Part shown: in pieces, positions 53,582 through 62,608 of the stretch
Layout of the letters: every line of letters starts with the position of its first letter
Numbering within the stretch: position 1 is the first letter of the stretch
Assembly (NCBI GenBank): GCA_003021045.1
Contig: PXRN01000010.1
Location: 62,001-126,000, forward strand
Origin: Halobacteriales archaeon QS_4_69_34
GTDB lineage: Archaea > Halobacteriota > Halobacteria > Halobacteriales > Halococcaceae
Reading direction: 5' to 3'
Length of the DNA stretch: 64,000 nt
Position numbers and translations under genes: made by a program
Notes under the pieces: generated by a model
What the model saw: the letters and a program-made list of their open reading frames with translations, nothing else
Told to the model about the DNA's origin: nothing
The model's database searches: none

Positions 53582-53827
53582 GTGGCGGACAGGACCACGG
53601 CCGAGGAGGAGATGACCAGAGCGGAACTCGCGGCGTACCTCCACGAGGTCGCCGAGGCGTTCGACGGCGAGGGCGAGATGACCGTCTCCGTCGGCAACAA
53701 GACCGTACGGCTCGCGCCGCCGACGGGGATCGACACCGAGGTCGAGGTCGGCGAGCGCTCGGCGGTGCTCGGGAGCGACGAGGAGTCCGTCCGGATCGAG
53801 CTGACGTGGGAGCCCGTGTCGTCCTGA
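53582..53827 (+). CDS. Amphi-Trp domain protein
   Basis: An 81-residue protein with the haloarchaeal/bacterial amphi-Trp pattern: EEEMTRAELAAYLHEVAEAF, a turn, then EMTVSVGNKTVRLAPPTGID and TEVEVGE, ending VRIELTWEPVSS with the Trp after which the family is named. Unknown function. The GTG start is supported by TATA spacing; the frame upstream to 53336 is not conserved. Divergent from a Usp gene. Confidence 0.82.
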   Translation: MADRTTAEEEMTRAELAAYLHEVAEAFDGEGEMTVSVGNKTVRLAPPTGIDTEVEVGERSAVLGSDEESVRIELTWEPVSS

Positions 53828-53903
53828 GCACGCTGCTCGGCGGTCGCAGCGAACTGGCACCGGGAACCCGCAAGGGCAAGTGTGCGGACCCCTTAGGAGA
53901 GGT

Positions 53904-54245
53904 ATGCTGCTGATCCGCGGGCGTGCCGGCGGGACGGCGCTGACCGGCACGCTCTACGAGCGCGGCGAGCGCGCGCCGCAGTTCAAGGGTGCGCCGGACG
54001 AGGACGCTCCCTACGTCTGGGTGTGCGACGCCTTCTACGAGGTCGAGAGCGGCGGGCAGGTCCAGCGCATCGGCGACGGGGAGGTCAACGTCGCCTTCGA
54101 GTCGCCGACCACGCGGGGCTTCGAGACGCGCGAGCAGGCCGTGACGGCCGCCAAAGAACACGTCCGCACCCAGTTCGCCCGCGTCGGCGTACCCGGGAGC
54201 GACGTCGCGATCGAGGTCACGAAGACCGAACCCGGGCCGCGGTAG
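53904..54245 (+). CDS. Conserved haloarchaeal protein of unknown function
   Basis: A 113-residue soluble protein beginning LLIRGRAGGTALTGTLYERG, then APQFKGAPDEDAPYVWVCDA and FYEVESGGQVQRIGDGEVNV; the C-terminal helix EQAVTAAKEHVRTQFARVGV and a final strand follow. It looks like a small alpha/beta domain with a cysteine at about 41. I do not recognise the family by name. CTTAGGAGAGG just before the ATG may be a weak ribosome site. It follows the amphi-Trp gene after 76 bp. Confidence 0.75.
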   Translation: MLLIRGRAGGTALTGTLYERGERAPQFKGAPDEDAPYVWVCDAFYEVESGGQVQRIGDGEVNVAFESPTTRGFETREQAVTAAKEHVRTQFARVGVPGSDVAIEVTKTEPGPR

Positions 54246-54543
54246 CCGGGATCGTCCGCCGGCATCGTGCCTCTGGTCGGTCTTCGGGCGAACGACACGA
54301 CTGGTAGTCCGGAGCGACGGCCGCGGATGGCCGGGGACACACCAGAGACGCACCGCTCCGCACCACGGCTCGCGAGCCTCCCCAGACGACTCCTTCGCTT
54401 GGATTCGGTAGATCGGCCCACCGGCGTGCCGACCGCGAGTGCCGTGTGGATCGAAACGACCGCGGGTGTCGATGCGCGAGTGACCCACCGGCCGCCCCGC
54501 TTGGATCCCACCGACCGGGAACGCGCCGGCAGCCCGACCGCGC
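54246..54543. other. Gene-free stretch
   Basis: 298 bp between convergent genes. A CCTCCCCAGACGAC segment at about 54377-54390 reads on the minus strand as TCTGGGGAGG, resembling the core of the dispersed element; otherwise nothing is seen. Confidence 0.4.
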
Positions 54544-54864
54544 TCAGGGGATCGGCGTGGGACCGACGGTGGGATGGATCACCTCGTAGTCGCCGGTGTC
54601 GTCGACGCCGATGATCGCCCAGTCGTAGTCGGGCTTCTCGTCGAGGAGTCGTTCCCGGAGCGCCTCGGCGTGGCGCTTCCACGTGACGAAACAGCGCAGG
54701 TCGCCCGAGTCGGGGGTCTCCTCGGGCTCGGCCACCGCGGTGACGCGAACGACGCGCCACTTGCGCTCGGCTCTGAGCTCCGTCCCGTTCCCCGAAACGG
54801 TGTAGCCCAGCTCGGTGAAGATCGATCGCGCCTGCTCCGTCGGTGGCGTGCTAGCAGCACCCAT
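54544..54864 (-). CDS. Conserved haloarchaeal protein of unknown function
   Basis: A 106-residue acidic protein: a helical start TEQARSIFTELGYTVSGNGT, a strand ELRAERKWRVVRVTAVAEPE, then DLRCFVTWKRHAEALRERLL and a C-terminal strand YDWAIIGVDDTGDYEVIHP. No family recognised by name. GTTATGAAG at about 54886-54894 fits a TATA box for ATG 54864. It is a single gene. Confidence 0.75.
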   Translation of the reverse strand: MGAASTPPTEQARSIFTELGYTVSGNGTELRAERKWRVVRVTAVAEPEETPDSGDLRCFVTWKRHAEALRERLLDEKPDYDWAIIGVDDTGDYEVIHPTVGPTPIP

Positions 54865-55002
54865 TCGAGAGGAACTACTGCGGCCCACTTCATAACGCTT
54901 CGCACCTAACAGTCTCGTGACTGCTGTTCGGATGTGGGTCCACGGCGACCATCGCTCCGGCTCCGGCTCCCGGGGCTGTCGCCGGCGAGAACCCGATGGA
55001 GT

Positions 55003-55242
55003 TCACTCGTGGGCAGCGTCCCACTCGTCGGGCTTTCTGATGTTGGCACACCGGTTGCACTTGATCCGCCCCATCGAGTCCATCGCGTTGTCGAAGCTCT
55101 CGCAGTGCCCACAGAAGTACCCCCAGCGCCGGTCGCCCTCGGGGGTGGCGTAGACGGCGAAAAAGGGGTCCTTCGAGCCGCGCTCGGCCTCCCCGGGGGC
55201 GACGTACAGCGTCTCGTCCGCGCCGGTCGTCCTGGCGTCCAT
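55003..55242 (-). CDS. DUF5816-like zinc-finger protein
   Basis: A 79-residue protein with RRWGYFCGHCESFDNAMDSM and GRIKCNRCANIRKPDEWDAA, four Cys (CxxC twice) for a zinc site. I recall the haloarchaeal family as DUF5816. Function not known. The start at ATG 55242 follows a short A/T-poor stretch; a frame extending to 55269 is also possible. Confidence 0.78.
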   Translation of the reverse strand: MDARTTGADETLYVAPGEAERGSKDPFFAVYATPEGDRRWGYFCGHCESFDNAMDSMGRIKCNRCANIRKPDEWDAAHE

Positions 55243-55431
55243 ACTGGTCGGTTCTCGGCCGAGGGACAAAGCCCCCGCGCTTCTCCGAAAGCGTCCCGTG
55301 TGCCCGTCGTCGCCCCGTTGACCCTCTCGGTGGCGAAACAGGGCGGGCAGAGCGGTGACTGCGTGTGGGTGACGCGGCGGCGCGACCGCGGATAGAAAGG
55401 TTCAGGCCGGCGCGCGACGATCGGCCGTCCG

Positions 55432-55839
55432 ATGACGCAGGTCGTCGTGCCCGTCCGGTATCCGCTCTCCCCGCACTCGCGGGCGACGCTCGAAACCGCG
55501 ATCGACGTCGCGGCCGAGCACGACGCCGCCCTCACGGTCCTCCACGTCGACCTCTATCACGCCGGCGAGCGCGTCTCACAGGCCGAGCTGAAACGCGCCA
55601 TCGAGGGCGAGTTCGGTTCGCTCTCCGACGCCCGCTACGTCGTTCGCGACGGCCTGCTCGTCGAGGAGACGATCCTGGAGGAGGTCGTCTCCCAGGGCGC
55701 GGACGTCGTCGTCATCGGCGAGAAACAGACCGGCCGCTGGCGACGGATGGTCCGACGGCTCGTCGACGACCCGGACGTCGCGCGCTACCTCCGCGAGAAG
55801 CTCGACTGCGAGGTGGTCACCGCCTCGGTCCCGACGTAG
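55432..55839 (+). CDS. Usp-like protein
   Basis: A 135-residue Usp-fold protein: QVVVPVRYPLSPHSRATLET at the start, ALTVLHVDLYHAGERVSQAE and ADVVVIGEKQTGRWRRMVRR near the end. The ATP-binding GxxG-9x-GS motif is replaced by GEKQTGRWRRM, so it may not bind ATP. The last 23 bp overlap the end of the convergent MscS gene. Confidence 0.85.
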   Translation: MTQVVVPVRYPLSPHSRATLETAIDVAAEHDAALTVLHVDLYHAGERVSQAELKRAIEGEFGSLSDARYVVRDGLLVEETILEEVVSQGADVVVIGEKQTGRWRRMVRRLVDDPDVARYLREKLDCEVVTASVPT

Positions 55840-56998
55840 CGCCCTCGTCCCGTTCGTCCCGCGCCTCGTCCTGCGCAGCCTCCCTCCTCTTCCGGGTCGC
55901 TCGATCGCTACCGGGGTCGTCCCGCGCGTCGTCGCGGCTACCCGGCGGATCGCCGCCCCGGCTGCCCCGGTCGCCCCGACCGCCCCGCCGAGCGAGCGAG
56001 ACCGGGAGCGTGCCGCTGGTCTCGTCGAAGACGAGGTGGGAGTGAGGGTAGGCAATCTCGACGTCGGCCGAATCGAGCGCATCCCAGACGTTCGTCTGCA
56101 CGTCCGAACGCACCGTGAGGAGCTTGTAGGGCTCTTTCACCCAGTAGCGCAGCGCCAGGAGTACTCCGTGGTCGGCGAACTCGTCGATGTAGCACGTCGG
56201 CGCGGCCGGGTAGCGCGCGCTCCCGATCCGGACGTCGGGGCCCCCGGAGATGACGACGTCGACCGCCCGCGCGGCGTCCTCGATGAGCGCTCGCGCCTCG
56301 TCGAGGTCGCCCTCGTAGGTCACGAGCACGTCCAAGCGAAGCCGGGTCCGGGGGTCCTCCGCCGAGTAGTTCACCACGTCGCGCTCGCGCATCGTCCCAT
56401 TCGGGATCACCAGGAAAGTGTTATCAAGCGTGAATATCTTGGTGTAGCGGAGCGTGATGTCCTCGACGAACCCGCGCCGGTCGGTGTCGACGATCTCGAT
56501 CATGTCGCCGATCTCGTAGGACTTGTCGGTGAGTACGAAAAAACCGCTGATGATGCTGCCGAGGATCGGCGCGATCACGACCGCGATCGCGGCTGTGAGC
56601 ACCGTCGCCGAGAGCAGGATGCTCCCGAGCTCGACGCCGTAGACGACCGCCGACACGAAGACCGCGACGAGCATCACCCCGGCGCGGGTCGAGCGCAGGA
56701 CCGTCCGGCTGACGCTGGGCCGCTGGAACCGGCGCGCGACGCGCCGGCCGAGCAGGCGCACGAGCAGCTTCGAGCCGTACCACGCGAGCACGAGCACGAC
56801 GAGCGCGAGCACCGATCGAATCGCCCAGATGGGGACCTCGGGCAGCAGCTCCGAGAGAAAGCCGACGGTCTCGTTGGCCCCCTGATCGAGCGCACCCCCG
56901 GTGCTCCCGTTCGAGCCGTTCACGTCGACGCCCGGCTCCGGCGTTTCGGGCTGTGACGCGACCGACGCGGTCCGGACGGTCGCGCTCGTCCCCTCCAT
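55817..56998 (-). CDS. MscS-type mechanosensitive channel
   Basis: A 393-residue channel that opens on membrane tension during osmotic downshock. Three or so helices: WAIRSVLALVVLVLAWYGSK (about 58-77), RAGVMLVAVFVSAVVYGVEL (about 105-124) and the pore-lining TVLTAAIAVVIAPILGSIIS (about 132-151). The beta domain follows with YEIGDMIEIVDTDRRGFVED and NTFLVIPNGTMRERDVVNYS. The tail after residue 335 is a charged Arg/Asp/Gly-rich extension that is not conserved in MscS. Convergent overlap of 23 bp with the Usp-like gene. Confidence 0.92.
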   Translation of the reverse strand: MEGTSATVRTASVASQPETPEPGVDVNGSNGSTGGALDQGANETVGFLSELLPEVPIWAIRSVLALVVLVLAWYGSKLLVRLLGRRVARRFQRPSVSRTVLRSTRAGVMLVAVFVSAVVYGVELGSILLSATVLTAAIAVVIAPILGSIISGFFVLTDKSYEIGDMIEIVDTDRRGFVEDITLRYTKIFTLDNTFLVIPNGTMRERDVVNYSAEDPRTRLRLDVLVTYEGDLDEARALIEDAARAVDVVISGGPDVRIGSARYPAAPTCYIDEFADHGVLLALRYWVKEPYKLLTVRSDVQTNVWDALDSADVEIAYPHSHLVFDETSGTLPVSLARRGGRGDRGSRGGDPPGSRDDARDDPGSDRATRKRREAAQDEARDERDEGATSGPRR

Positions 56999-57118
56999 GC
57001 ACCCTCCTCTCGTGGGGCCCGAAAAAGGGTTCCCACCTACTCGTCCGGAACCGGTCGGAGAACGAGCGTCGCAGGTTCGAGCGCCGGAAGTCCGGCGGAG
57101 GCGGGCCGCTACCGGAGC

Positions 57119-57862
57119 CTAGTCGCTCTGGATCCGCGGGGCGAGCATGAACGTCACCGCGCCGTGGCCCTCGGCGACGTCGAAGTGCAGCTTCACGGGG
57201 AACTCCTCGCCGAGCTCGATGACCACCTCGGCGTCGCCCGGGATGGCCCGGTTCATGTCCTTGAGATAGTCGAGCGAAAAGAGCGAGTGGGCCGGGCCGA
57301 CCGCGAGGTCGATGAGATCCTCCCGGTCGAGTTCGAGGTGGACGTCATCGGTGTCGCCCTCGGCGTCGACGTAAAACTGCTCGTCGCCCTCGTCGACGCC
57401 GAGCGCGATGTGATCGGAGACCATGTCCGCGGCCGTCACCGCGCGGTTGATGTCCCGACCCTCGACGACGATCCGGGCGGGGAGGTCGAGGTCGGGGATG
57501 TCGGGCTCCTGTCTGATGGAGTCGGGGTCGATGAGCGCGAGCGTGTACTCGAGGCCGTCGATCCGGGTGTGGAGCTTGCGGGTCTCCTCGTCGAGTTCGA
57601 GGTGCACGAGCTGGCCGGATTCGGCCATGCCGGCGATGTCCTCGAGCCGGGAGAGGTTGACGCCGATGACGCCGCCGTCGGCCTCGTAGGACTCGAAGGC
57701 CTCCGCGGAGAGTTCGAGATCGACCATGCCGACGTTGGCGGGATCGACGGCCCGGATGGCGAGGCCGTCCTCGTTGAGATTGATCTTGCACTCCTCGACG
57801 AGCACGCCCACTGAGTCGAGGGCCGTCCCGAGCGTCTGTGCGCTCACGATGGCGTCGAACAT
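57119..57862 (-). CDS. pcn: DNA polymerase sliding clamp (PCNA)
   Basis: A 247-residue clamp that tethers DNA polymerases and other enzymes to DNA as a trimer. Start [40 protein letters not shown] (about 35-54), the interdomain loop around [18 protein letters not shown] (about 122-139) and the C-terminal [21 protein letters not shown] box (57885-57891) about 26 bp upstream fixes ATG 57862 and a leaderless start. Divergent from RlmE with 269 bp between. priL, often just downstream in relatives as I recall, is not here. Confidence 0.97.
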   Translation of the reverse strand: MFDAIVSAQTLGTALDSVGVLVEECKINLNEDGLAIRAVDPANVGMVDLELSAEAFESYEADGGVIGVNLSRLEDIAGMAESGQLVHLELDEETRKLHTRIDGLEYTLALIDPDSIRQEPDIPDLDLPARIVVEGRDINRAVTAADMVSDHIALGVDEGDEQFYVDAEGDTDDVHLELDREDLIDLAVGPAHSLFSLDYLKDMNRAIPGDAEVVIELGEEFPVKLHFDVAEGHGAVTFMLAPRIQSD

Positions 57863-57884
57863 ACGGGCGGTAGGAAACCCCGGA

Positions 57885-57891
57885 TTATAAA
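57885..57891 (-). promoter_or_regulatory. TATA box of pcn
   Basis: TTTATAA on the minus strand, centred about 26 bp before the ATG at 57862. One of the clearest archaeal promoters in the window. Confidence 0.7.
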
Positions 57892-58131
57892 GGACCACGG
57901 TCGCGGTGCGGGGCCGATACTGTCGGACGGAAATACGCAAATATCGACCGGCAGTGAACGCTTGACGGCGGCTGGATAGTCCGGCTGCGTCTGTGAAACG
58001 ATTCTGTCCGACGGTATGAACTCGCCGCCCGTCGGCCGTCGATCACCCCCGTCGACCGTCGACTGCCGCCCTCGCCCCGCCGACCGTCGAACGAAGCGCG
58101 TTTACCCGACCGCGAGTACCGTGGGGACGCG

Positions 58132-58890
58132 ATGGGGCACAAGGACGACTACTACAACCGGGCCAAACAGCAGGGCTACCGCGCGCGCTCGGCCTACAAG
58201 CTCCGCCAGCTCGACGACGCCGCCGACGTGCTGGGCGAGGGCGACGCCGTCGTCGACCTGGGTGCTGCGCCGGGCGGCTGGCTCCAGGTCGCCGCCGAGC
58301 GGGTCGGCGACACGGGGACCGTCCTCGGGGTGGATCGCCAGCACATCGACCCGATCGACGGCGTCGAGACGCTTCGAGGAGACCTCACGGAGGAAGCGAC
58401 GAGAGAGGAGATCCACGAGACGGTCGGCGAGGTCGACGCCGTGCTCTCCGACATGGCCCCGGAGATGAGCGGCGAGTACGACCTCGATCACGCCCGGTCG
58501 GTCCATCTCGCCCGGCAGGCGCTCGTCGTCGCGCGCGAACTGCTCGCGCCGGGGGGCGATCTGGTCGTGAAAGCCTTCGACGGGCGCGACCTCGACACCC
58601 TCGAAGCCGACGTGGAGGCGGCGTTCGAGTACGTCCGGACGATGCGCCCGAAGGCCTCGCGCGAGGCGTCCTCGGAGCTGTATCTGGTAGGCAAGGGCCG
58701 GCTCCGGACCGACCTGCGCGCGGGCGAGGAGCTGGCGGTCGAGATCGTCGACACGGGCCGGGAGGGCGACGGCGTGGCGAAGGTCGATGGCTACACCCTG
58801 TTCGTGCCCGGCGCGAGCGAGGGCGAGACCGTCCGCGTGCGCATCGAGGACGTGAAGCCCCGCTTCGGGTTCGCCGAGCGAGTCGACTGA
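58132..58890 (+). CDS. rlmE: 23S rRNA (uridine-2'-O)-methyltransferase RlmE with TRAM domain
   Basis: A 252-residue RrmJ/FtsJ-type methyltransferase. SAM motif VVDLGAAPGGWLQVAAERV (about 40-58); the K-D-K-E catalytic set is visible as a Lys in AYKLRQLDD, Asp in VLSDMAPEMSG, Lys in GDLVVKAFDGRDL and Glu in EASSELYLVGKG. Residues about 195-250 form a TRAM RNA-binding domain (EEGDGVAKVDGYTLFVPGAS-like), as in many archaeal RlmE. Divergent from pcn. Confidence 0.93.
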   Translation: MGHKDDYYNRAKQQGYRARSAYKLRQLDDAADVLGEGDAVVDLGAAPGGWLQVAAERVGDTGTVLGVDRQHIDPIDGVETLRGDLTEEATREEIHETVGEVDAVLSDMAPEMSGEYDLDHARSVHLARQALVVARELLAPGGDLVVKAFDGRDLDTLEADVEAAFEYVRTMRPKASREASSELYLVGKGRLRTDLRAGEELAVEIVDTGREGDGVAKVDGYTLFVPGASEGETVRVRIEDVKPRFGFAERVD

Positions 58891-59139
58891 CCCCGCTGCA
58901 ACCGCCCGGGATCTCCCTCTCTGTTGATCGACTCGCGCTTCGGACGGCTGGACCGGCCGGGCGAAACCCGGACCGCGAGTGTCGCTGCACGTTCGGTACG
59001 TCGACGAAACGACGGCCGAACGGACGTCGGAGACGCTGATCGCGAAAGCCGACGGGACGCGACCGCGAGCACCGACTCACGAGAGACCGCCCGCGCCGCT
59101 ACCGCAGCGCCACCGCGACCGAACCGTTACACCGCAGCG

Positions 59140-59154
59140 CCCCCCCCCCCCCCC
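59140..59154. repeat. 15-C homopolymer before the helicase start
   Basis: A run of 15 C residues 14 bp upstream of ATG 59169, between a GTTAC element (about 59126-59130) and the start. Such runs are prone to slippage and sequencing error. Confidence 0.85.
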
Positions 59155-59168
59155 TTAGGGCGGCCGGG

Positions 59169-60977
59169 ATGGTCGGAACGGCCGTGAACCCCGCGCGGCT
59201 CGACGACGAGTTCCCCGCGCCCTCCTACCGCGGCGCACAGAAGCGCGCGCTCGGGGACATCCAGGAGGCCTTTGCGGCGGGCAACGACGCCGTGCTGGTG
59301 CGCGCGCCGACCGGCAGCGGGAAGTCCCTGCTCGCGCGCGCCGTCGCCGGCGGTGCGCGCCGGCCCGACGAGGCGGGTCCCACCGAGCCGACCGGCGCGT
59401 ACTACACCACCCCGCAGGTCTCCCAGCTCGACGACGCCGCCGCCGATCCGCTGCTCTCGGATCTTCAGGTCGTCCGCGGCAAGCGCAACTACTCGTGTCT
59501 GCTGCCCGGCGAGACCGACACCCCCGTCGATCGCGCGCCCTGTGTCCGCGAGACGGGCTTTGACTGTTCGGTCCAGCACCGCTGTCCGTACTTCTCGGAT
59601 CGGGCGATCGCTGCCAACCGATCGATCGCGGCGATGACGCTCGCCTACTTCATGCAGACGGCGGGCTCGGCGGCGTTCGGCCGGCGCGACGTCGTGGTGA
59701 TCGACGAGGCCCACGGACTGGCGGAGTGGGCGGAGATGTACGCCACGATCGACCTGCGCCCGCGGACGGTCCCGGTTTGGGAGGCGCTCTCCGTGCCCGA
59801 CCTCGGAGACACCGGGAGTCTCGGTCGGGCCGTGCAGTTCGCCGAGCAGCTGGTCGACGTCTGCGAGCGCCGCAAAAACACCCTCGTGGGCGCGGACGAA
59901 CTCACGCCCGCGGAGGTCGCCGAGCGCGATCGCCTCCAGGAGCTCGTCTCGGATCTGGAGTGGTTCGTCGCGGACGCCCACGACCCCGAGAGTGCGACGA
60001 CGTGGCTCGTCGACCAGCCCGACGGCGCGGACGGAGCGGTGACGATCAAGCCACTGAACCCCGAGCGCTACCTGCACCACACCGTCTGGGACCGTGGAGA
60101 ACGGTTCGCGCTGCTGTCGGCGACGATCCTCGACAAGAACAGGTTCTGCCGCGGGGTCGGGCTCGACCCCGATCGGGTGGCGCTCGTGGACGTCCCCCAC
60201 ACCTTCCCGGTCGAGCACCGGCCGCTGTACGACGTGACCCAGGGCAAGATGACCTACGAGCACCGCGCGGAGACCCTTCCCGAGATTTCCCGACTGCTCG
60301 TCCGGCTGATGGCTCGCCACCCCGACGAGCGGGGCATCGTCCACGCTCACTCCTACGCCATCGCCGAGGACCTCGCCGACCGGCTGGCGGAGTTCGGCGT
60401 CGGCGAGCGGGTTCGGACCCACGGTCGGGAGGACCGCGACGCCCAGCTACGGGCGTGGCTCGCCGGCGACGCGAGCGGGGACGACGAGGTCTTCGTCTCG
60501 GTGAAGATGGAGGAGGCGCTCGATCTCGGCGGCGACCTCGCGCGCTGGCAGGTGCTCTGTAAGGCCCCTTACGCCAACACCCGCGACTCCCGCGTCGCCC
60601 GGCGACTGGAGGAGGGACGGTGGGCGTGGTACTACCGGACGGCGCTGAGCACCGTCATCCAGGCCTGCGGGCGGGTCGTCCGCTCGCCCGACGATTTCGG
60701 CGCGACCTACCTCGCGGACGTGAGCCTGCTCGACTGCTTCGAGCGCGCTCGGGGGGACATGCCCGACTGGTTCCGTGAACAGGTCGATCGAATGGGTACG
60801 CCGGAGCTGCCGGCGTTCGACCCATCGGCCGCGCTCGGTGAGAGCAGCGGGAGCGATGCGACCGGTGGCGGCGATCCGCGACGCGGACGGAGCGCACGAG
60901 TCGGACGGGACGGACGGGGCGGCCACCACAGCGACGCCGAGAGCCACCCGCTTGCGGACGTCTGGGACACGGAGTGA
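59169..60977 (+). CDS. Iron-sulfur DNA helicase (XPD/DinG-like)
   Basis: A 602-residue superfamily 2 DNA helicase. Walker A LVRAPTGSGKSLLARA (about 43-58); four cysteines at 110, 125, 133 and 139 match the Fe-S domain of XPD/Rad3/DinG; the DEAH box is VVVIDEAHGLAEWAEM (about 178-193); motif V/VI are VSVKMEEALDLGGDLARWQV and STVIQACGRVVRSPDDFGAT. It probably unwinds DNA 5'-to-3' in repair. A polar low-complexity tail follows about residue 560. The ATG at 59169 lies 14 bp after the C tract. Confidence 0.93.
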   Translation: MVGTAVNPARLDDEFPAPSYRGAQKRALGDIQEAFAAGNDAVLVRAPTGSGKSLLARAVAGGARRPDEAGPTEPTGAYYTTPQVSQLDDAAADPLLSDLQVVRGKRNYSCLLPGETDTPVDRAPCVRETGFDCSVQHRCPYFSDRAIAANRSIAAMTLAYFMQTAGSAAFGRRDVVVIDEAHGLAEWAEMYATIDLRPRTVPVWEALSVPDLGDTGSLGRAVQFAEQLVDVCERRKNTLVGADELTPAEVAERDRLQELVSDLEWFVADAHDPESATTWLVDQPDGADGAVTIKPLNPERYLHHTVWDRGERFALLSATILDKNRFCRGVGLDPDRVALVDVPHTFPVEHRPLYDVTQGKMTYEHRAETLPEISRLLVRLMARHPDERGIVHAHSYAIAEDLADRLAEFGVGERVRTHGREDRDAQLRAWLAGDASGDDEVFVSVKMEEALDLGGDLARWQVLCKAPYANTRDSRVARRLEEGRWAWYYRTALSTVIQACGRVVRSPDDFGATYLADVSLLDCFERARGDMPDWFREQVDRMGTPELPAFDPSAALGESSGSDATGGGDPRRGRSARVGRDGRGGHHSDAESHPLADVWDTE

Positions 60978-61087
60978 GCGACGGTCGCGGCTGCCGTCGT
61001 TCGCGTAGCGGTTCTCCGGCACGCCGAGTACCGATCCGCTTCGGGACGGCGGGTCCGCCACCCTGACGGGCGACTAGCCCGGGCGCA

Positions 61088-61174
61088 CTATACGAAACTG
61101 CCCACCGCGAAGGCGATCGACGAGCCGATCATCAACACCACGAGGATGATGGCAAGGATCTGCTGTCTGTCCAT
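61088..61174 (-). CDS. 28-residue single-helix membrane microprotein
   Basis: A 28-codon frame, too short for ordinary ORF calling: MDRQQILAIILVVLMIGSSI AFAVGSFV, a basic-polar N-terminus and one hydrophobic helix (about 6-24). The position, just downstream of nmd3 on the same strand with no other gene, and the clean single-helix composition suggest a real gene. No function known. No strong TATA box was seen. Confidence 0.5.
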   Translation of the reverse strand: MDRQQILAIILVVLMIGSSIAFAVGSFV

Positions 61175-61285
61175 GCACGCCGATGACGGTCGGGACGGTT
61201 GTGGCTTTCGGTTCCCGGGCGAGTCGATGACGGAGCGTGGGCACGAGGCGAGCGATGGGCAATCGACCGCGGCGCACGGAGACGA

Positions 61286-62503
61286 CTACTCCGCGGGCAG
61301 GACGTGCAGGCCGGCGCGACTCTTTAGTACCGGTACGGTCTCGGCGTCGGGATCGAGGTAGTCGGGCCGGGCGATCGTCTTCGTCTCGTAGGTCTCGGGG
61401 TCGAGCACCTGCACCGCACGGTCGTCCGCGACCGCGACCAGCGTCGTCTCCACGCCGTCCTCGCGCCGGCCGAGTCGCCGTGCGTCGGGCGCCGTGGCGT
61501 CCCCGGCGTCGGCCTCGTAGGGCTCGCCGGTCTTCAGGCGGACGCCCTTGAGGTTCCCGCGGGCGCTCTCGACGAGGACGGGCCCGCCCTCGCCGCCGTC
61601 GGCGGCGGGCTCGATCACGTCGCCCGGTCGGAAACGGGGCAGACGGACGGCGTAGCTCACCCGATACACTTCGTCGCCGTCCTCGTCCTCGGTGACGAGC
61701 GTCTCGGAGTCCGAGACGTCGCCGCCGAACTGTCCGACGATCCGGTCGGCGATCGCCCGGCCCAGCTGCGTGGTCGATACCCGAATATCGAGGCCGTCGG
61801 CGGATTCCGTGATCTTCGAGACGAACGCATCGCGGTCGCCCGCGGCCTCGCGGTCGGCGACGTACTCGCGGGCGATCTCCGCCGCCCGCCCGACCTCCTC
61901 GTCGGTCGGCGTGCGCCCGTCCGCGCGGACCTGTACGGTGCTCGCGTAGTAGTCGCCCGCGATCCGGCCACAGCGCCGGCAGGTGCCCCGCGAGAACTTC
62001 ACGGGCACCGTGACGTGTTCCTCGATCGGCCGTCCGCGGACGACCGCCGAGAGCCCACAGTGCATCCGGATCGTGTTCTCGTCGACCTGCTCGGGGTCGA
62101 CCCCCCACGCGAACTCCTCGGCGTCGACGTGGACCTCGAGGGCCTCGCTCACCGCTTCGACGGCGACGTCGGTGTAGTCGCGCGCGCCGACGTCGACCCA
62201 GCGCTCGCCGCGCTCGACGGCCCCACACCCCGCACAGACGGCGACCTCGATCCGGGCGGGCGCGTCGGCGAGCACGAACGCCTCGAAGTAACAGTCCGTA
62301 CAGAGCGGCGTCCGGTCGGTAGTCGCGTCCGCCACCGGCGTGCCGGCGTCCGCCGGCGCGCTCGCTCCCGCCGTCCCCGCTCGGTCGTCGTCCGCGGACG
62401 ACCCGCGCTCCGCCGACGGCGAGGCCGCCGGCTCCTCGACGGAGTCCGCCGACCCCTCGATGGAGTCGCCACACCGCGGGCAGAACGCGCGGGACTCGCT
62501 CAT
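61286..62503 (-). CDS. nmd3: NMD3-related ribosome export/assembly protein
   Basis: A 405-residue archaeal NMD3 homologue, linked to maturation of the large ribosomal subunit. Zinc-binding pairs at CPRC, CTDC, CAGCG and CRRCGRIAGDYY (about 8-11, 68-71, 91-94 and 170-181). The family core follows (about 190-405) with AAEIAREYVADREAAGDRDA, DIRVSTTQLGRAIADRIVG, and SYAVRLPRFRPGDVI. Residues about 17-60 are an acidic, probably disordered insertion between the first two zinc pairs. ATG 62503 is supported by a TATA box at 62528-62533. Confidence 0.92.
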   Translation of the reverse strand: MSESRAFCPRCGDSIEGSADSVEEPAASPSAERGSSADDDRAGTAGASAPADAGTPVADATTDRTPLCTDCYFEAFVLADAPARIEVAVCAGCGAVERGERWVDVGARDYTDVAVEAVSEALEVHVDAEEFAWGVDPEQVDENTIRMHCGLSAVVRGRPIEEHVTVPVKFSRGTCRRCGRIAGDYYASTVQVRADGRTPTDEEVGRAAEIAREYVADREAAGDRDAFVSKITESADGLDIRVSTTQLGRAIADRIVGQFGGDVSDSETLVTEDEDGDEVYRVSYAVRLPRFRPGDVIEPAADGGEGGPVLVESARGNLKGVRLKTGEPYEADAGDATAPDARRLGRREDGVETTLVAVADDRAVQVLDPETYETKTIARPDYLDPDAETVPVLKSRAGLHVLPAE

Positions 62504-62527
62504 GAGTCGTGGGAGAGCGCTCGCGGG

Positions 62528-62533
62528 TTTAAG
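62528..62533 (-). promoter_or_regulatory. TATA box of nmd3
   Basis: CTTAAA on the minus strand about 28 bp before the ATG at 62503. Confidence 0.5.
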
Positions 62534-62580
62534 CCGCTCGCACCGTCTCTCGATCGGTTGGCCCTGCCATCCGACGAACA

Positions 62581-62586
62581 TTTATC
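62581..62586 (+). promoter_or_regulatory. TATA box of htpX
   Basis: TTTATC 23-28 bp before the ATG at 62609; leaderless start expected. Confidence 0.6.
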
Positions 62587-62608
62587 CCGCGATGCCGTGG
62601 TCACGGGT

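Noticed and set aside
57119-58131. Replication origin near pcn
   Set aside because: No Orc1/Cdc6 gene and no repeated origin-recognition boxes were seen around PCNA.
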